Part shown: positions 61,605 to 64,000 of the stretch, piece after piece | Position numbering within the stretch: position 1 is the first letter of the stretch | Layout of the letters: every line of letters starts with the position of its first letter | Source: CAZSAK01 sp964605155 | Lineage (GTDB): Bacteria > Pseudomonadota > Gammaproteobacteria > SZUA-140 | Direction: 5' to 3' | Length of the DNA stretch: 64,000 bases | Assembly (NCBI GenBank): GCA_964605155.1 | Contig: CAZSAK010000003.1 | Span: 123,731 to 187,730 of the forward strand | Position numbers and translations under genes: made by a program | The notes under the pieces: model-generated | The model's input: only the letters and a program-made list of their open reading frames with translations | What the model was told of the DNA's origin: nothing | Databases searched by the model: none

Positions 61605-62306
61605 ATGAGAAGCACAATGGTAATGAAGCAGTCGAGCAACAAGCTTATCAATAGACGTCTGATACCTTTTTTGATTTCCGCAGTATTACTGACCGGTGTC
61701 GCCGGATCAGCACTTGCATCGACGAATGCGGTCAGTATGGAGTCCACAGGATTTCTTACTGAGAACCAGAGCGAATCCGCATCGAAATACCTGAGTCAGA
61801 TCCTGGGCAATATCAATAATGCCCGTAGTGAGCTTAAAAATAAACAAACCGTGAAGGCTAGTGATGCGCTTGTGCAGGCACAAAACAACCTGGAAAGTGT
61901 CACCAGCCATTATGGTACAGGGACCGCTTCCGTATTTATTTCTGCCACGCATACTAATATAGAGAACGTGGAAGGATTTAGTGAAGCAGATCGCAATCCA
62001 AGCATGAAAGGTCTGGATCAACTGGGCAACGCGAGAAGAGCGCTGAAGGAAGGCCAATTCGACGCAGCGATGAAAACAGTTGATTCTATCGAATATCCAC
62101 TTGCGTTCGTCTCAATTGACATACCCTTGTCGAAAATACAAGCTGTCATCGACTCGGCAATGCAATCGATCAAAAAGGGTAATTTGGGCAAGGCAGAAGA
62201 GGTGCTTGCCATAGATGAAGACACAGTAACGACAAGTTCCGGACTGTATGATGGCACCTTCAAATCGAAGCTGGCCCAACTGCTTGTACAGGTATTGAAA
62301 AAATAA
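61605..62306 (+). CDS. YfdX family protein 2 (periplasmic)
   Basis: 233 residues, close to the E. coli YfdX length. Signal peptide (LIPFLISAVLLTGVAGSALA). YfdX core: YLSQILGNINNARSELKNKQ, ARRALKEGQFDAAMKTVDSI, and EYPLAFVSIDIPLSKIQAVI, then AMQSIKKGNLGKAEEVLAID. AAGAGGATAG ribosome binding site. It is only distantly similar to yfdX-1, so this is an old duplication or two separate gains. Sigma54 promoter and twin upstream sites precede it; the H+-ATPase gene follows after 212 bp. Confidence 0.83.
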   Translation: MRSTMVMKQSSNKLINRRLIPFLISAVLLTGVAGSALASTNAVSMESTGFLTENQSESASKYLSQILGNINNARSELKNKQTVKASDALVQAQNNLESVTSHYGTGTASVFISATHTNIENVEGFSEADRNPSMKGLDQLGNARRALKEGQFDAAMKTVDSIEYPLAFVSIDIPLSKIQAVIDSAMQSIKKGNLGKAEEVLAIDEDTVTTSSGLYDGTFKSKLAQLLVQVLKK

Positions 62307-62518
62307 TCTCGCTGGTCAGGCAAGGGATGTCTGGAGGAAATACAGCCGGTCACCCCCATCCCTGTAGCCAACCATCTTTAAACGAGTAGTGCACCATGTT
62401 AAACACGATAATTAACCCTGTGACCCGACCATGCTTTTTGGTAATTGGGCTGATAATAACCCGCATTGAGGGCTGATCTGCCTAATCATGCAAGTACTCT
62501 GACAAGGAAACAATCATC

Positions 62519-64000
62519 ATGCTGATGCAGGCCACTAAAGTATTACTCAATAAAGAAGAGGCAGAAAGGATGACCGCCGACGAACTGTTCGAGAAACTGG
62601 ACAGTTCTGCCGAGCACGGGCTTTCCGGGCAAGAGGCAGCACAACGTCTCGAAGACTTCGGACCCAATGCCCTGGAGGAAAAGAAGGTCAACCCCGTGCT
62701 CAAGTTCCTGGGTTATTTCTGGGGCCCCATCCCCTGGATGATCGAGGTTGCGGCATCGCTCTCGGCGATCCTCCGCCACTGGTCTGATTTCATCATTATC
62801 GTGGCGCTGTTGATCTTCAACGCTGCGGTTGGGTTCTGGCAGGAATACAAGGCAGGCAGTGCCGTGGATGCGCTGAAAAAAAGTCTGGCTCTCAAAAGCC
62901 GGGTGCTGCGCGAGGGCCGGTGGCAGGAGGTCGATGCCAAGCAACTGGTCCCGGGCGACGTGATCCGGTTGCGTCTCGGTGACATCATCCCTGCCGACGC
63001 CAAGCTGATCGACGGTGATTACCTGAGCATCGATCAGTCCGCGCTCACAGGGGAATCCCTACCGGTCAGTAAAAAGGTGGGGGATGTCGCCTATTCGGGT
63101 TCGGTGGCCAAGCAAGGGGAAATGGTCGCCCTGGTCACCGGTACCGGGAGCAACACCTACTTCGGTCAGACTGCCAAGCTGGTCGAATCCGCCAAGACGG
63201 TATCGCATTTCCAAAAGGCGGTATTACGCATCGGCGATTACCTGATCTATCTAAGTCTGGGATTGGTGGCCCTCCTGATCATTGTCCAGATCTTCCGCCA
63301 TGCACCGCTGCTGGATCTGGTGCAGTTCGCGCTGATCCTCGTCGTGGCCTCCATCCCGGTGGCGATGCCGGCGGTGTTGTCGGTGACCATGGCCGTTGGG
63401 GCCATGGCGCTGTCGAAGATGAAGGCGATCCTGTCACGCCTGGAATCCATTGAAGAGATGGCGGGCATGGATATCCTGTGTTCCGACAAGACCGGAACGC
63501 TTACCCAGAATAAACTGAAGCTCGGCGAGCCCATGTTACTGGAGGCCGGGGATCGAAACGCCCTGCTGCTTACCGCCTCCCTGGCCTGCAAGGCGGAGGA
63601 CCAGGACGCCATTGACCTTGCAGTGCTCGCCGGTCTGGAACAACCGGATGTCCTCAAGGGCTACCAGCAATTAAAATTCATACCATTCGATCCGGTGGCC
63701 AAGCGTACCGAGGCCACGGTCAGAGACGCCTCGGGGACGACCTTCAAGGTCACCAAAGGGGCGCCCCAGGTGATACTGGATCTTTCGCGGATCGATTCCC
63801 GGAGCCGGGAAAAAGTGGAACAAGCTGTCGATGAGTTTGCCTCCAGGGGTTATCGCACCCTGGGTGTGGCGCGCTGCGATGAAAATGAAGCGTGGTCGTT
63901 TCTCGGTGTCCTGCCACTGTTCGATCCTCCGCGCGAGGATTCTGCCGGCACCATTAAGGATGCCGAGAGACATGGTGTCGATGTAAAGATGGTTACAGGT
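62519..64000 (+). CDS. P-type H+-ATPase (P3A), plasma-membrane type, 3' end outside window
   Basis: First 494 codons, open to the window end. Family P3A pumps protons out of the cytoplasm at the cost of ATP. Seen: N-terminal cation-ATPase domain (LSGQEAAQRLEDFGPNALEE), actuator loop QSALTGESLPVSKK (T-G-E-S), helix 4 PVAMPAVLSVTMAVGAMALS, the phosphorylation site in MDILCSDKTGTLTQNKLKL, and ATP-binding FKVTKGAPQVILD. P-A-M-P in helix 4 is typical for P3A rather than Ca2+ pumps. Starts at ATG 62519 behind AAGGAAA; ATG 62525 and 62570 are alternatives. A scrambled copy lies at 54735-55325. Confidence 0.92.
   Translation, partial: MLMQATKVLLNKEEAERMTADELFEKLDSSAEHGLSGQEAAQRLEDFGPNALEEKKVNPVLKFLGYFWGPIPWMIEVAASLSAILRHWSDFIIIVALLIFNAAVGFWQEYKAGSAVDALKKSLALKSRVLREGRWQEVDAKQLVPGDVIRLRLGDIIPADAKLIDGDYLSIDQSALTGESLPVSKKVGDVAYSGSVAKQGEMVALVTGTGSNTYFGQTAKLVESAKTVSHFQKAVLRIGDYLIYLSLGLVALLIIVQIFRHAPLLDLVQFALILVVASIPVAMPAVLSVTMAVGAMALSKMKAILSRLESIEEMAGMDILCSDKTGTLTQNKLKLGEPMLLEAGDRNALLLTASLACKAEDQDAIDLAVLAGLEQPDVLKGYQQLKFIPFDPVAKRTEATVRDASGTTFKVTKGAPQVILDLSRIDSRSREKVEQAVDEFASRGYRTLGVARCDENEAWSFLGVLPLFDPPREDSAGTIKDAERHGVDVKMVTG

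Overview
The window is a chromosomal contig from a Gammaproteobacterium. The order truA-trpF-trpB-trpA-accD-folC-dedD-cvpA-purF-metZ and the neighbourhood pcnB-folK-dNK-panB-panC are typical of that class; I cannot place genus or family from sequence alone. A run of 10 Ns at 34765-34774 shows this is a scaffolded assembly. The first 30.7 kb looks like moderately GC-rich core genome. From 30.8 kb on it is an accessory region, partly strikingly AT-rich.

Core part (1-30.7 kb): the 3' end of lptG, a small FlgC-like protein, a glycogen-debranching-type glucosidase and a GT4 glycosyltransferase, tRNA-Glu(CUC), pcnB-folK-deoxynucleoside kinase, panBC and panD, ppc and glgA facing a gnd-zwf pair, pgi, then the truA to metZ biosynthetic run and a glycerate 2-kinase. 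Carbon storage (debranching enzyme, glgA), central carbon metabolism (zwf, gnd, pgi, ppc) and biosynthesis of pantothenate, folate, tryptophan, fatty acids, purine and methionine are represented. Three copies of a ~115-bp dispersed repeat sit behind panD, purF and the glycerate kinase gene.

Accessory part I (30.8-34.7 kb) is AT-rich. A DUF262 protein and a PIN-like nuclease overlap as an operon and are flanked by two small proteins with HEPN-like R...H motifs. I read this as a candidate defence module.

Accessory part II (34.7-51.3 kb): a REP-associated tyrosine transposase (RAYT) bracketed by inverted pairs of REP heads. About a dozen copies of the same ~100-bp element separate short, mostly co-directional genes: YCII-like, zinc-ribbon membrane protein, nitrilase, YjdM-like, Omp85-like barrel, GlxA-type regulator, methyltransferase, monoheme cytochrome/barrel protein, patatin, cupin, cytochrome b561 and others. 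Two sites here look like integron attC recombination sites, and one of them is split by a REP copy. No integrase is visible.

Accessory part III (51.7-64 kb): a beta-helix/FN3 surface protein with an outer-membrane partner, then a stress-type island. The island holds a complete-looking P-type H+-ATPase gene (cut by the window end), a scrambled pseudogene copy of it, two YfdX-family periplasmic protein genes, and an NtrB/NtrC-like two-component system. Both yfdX genes have a -24/-12 sigma54 promoter with two palindromic upstream sites at identical spacing, which points to a dedicated sigma54 regulon. Another consensus sigma54 promoter precedes a 42-aa membrane peptide at 49.2 kb.
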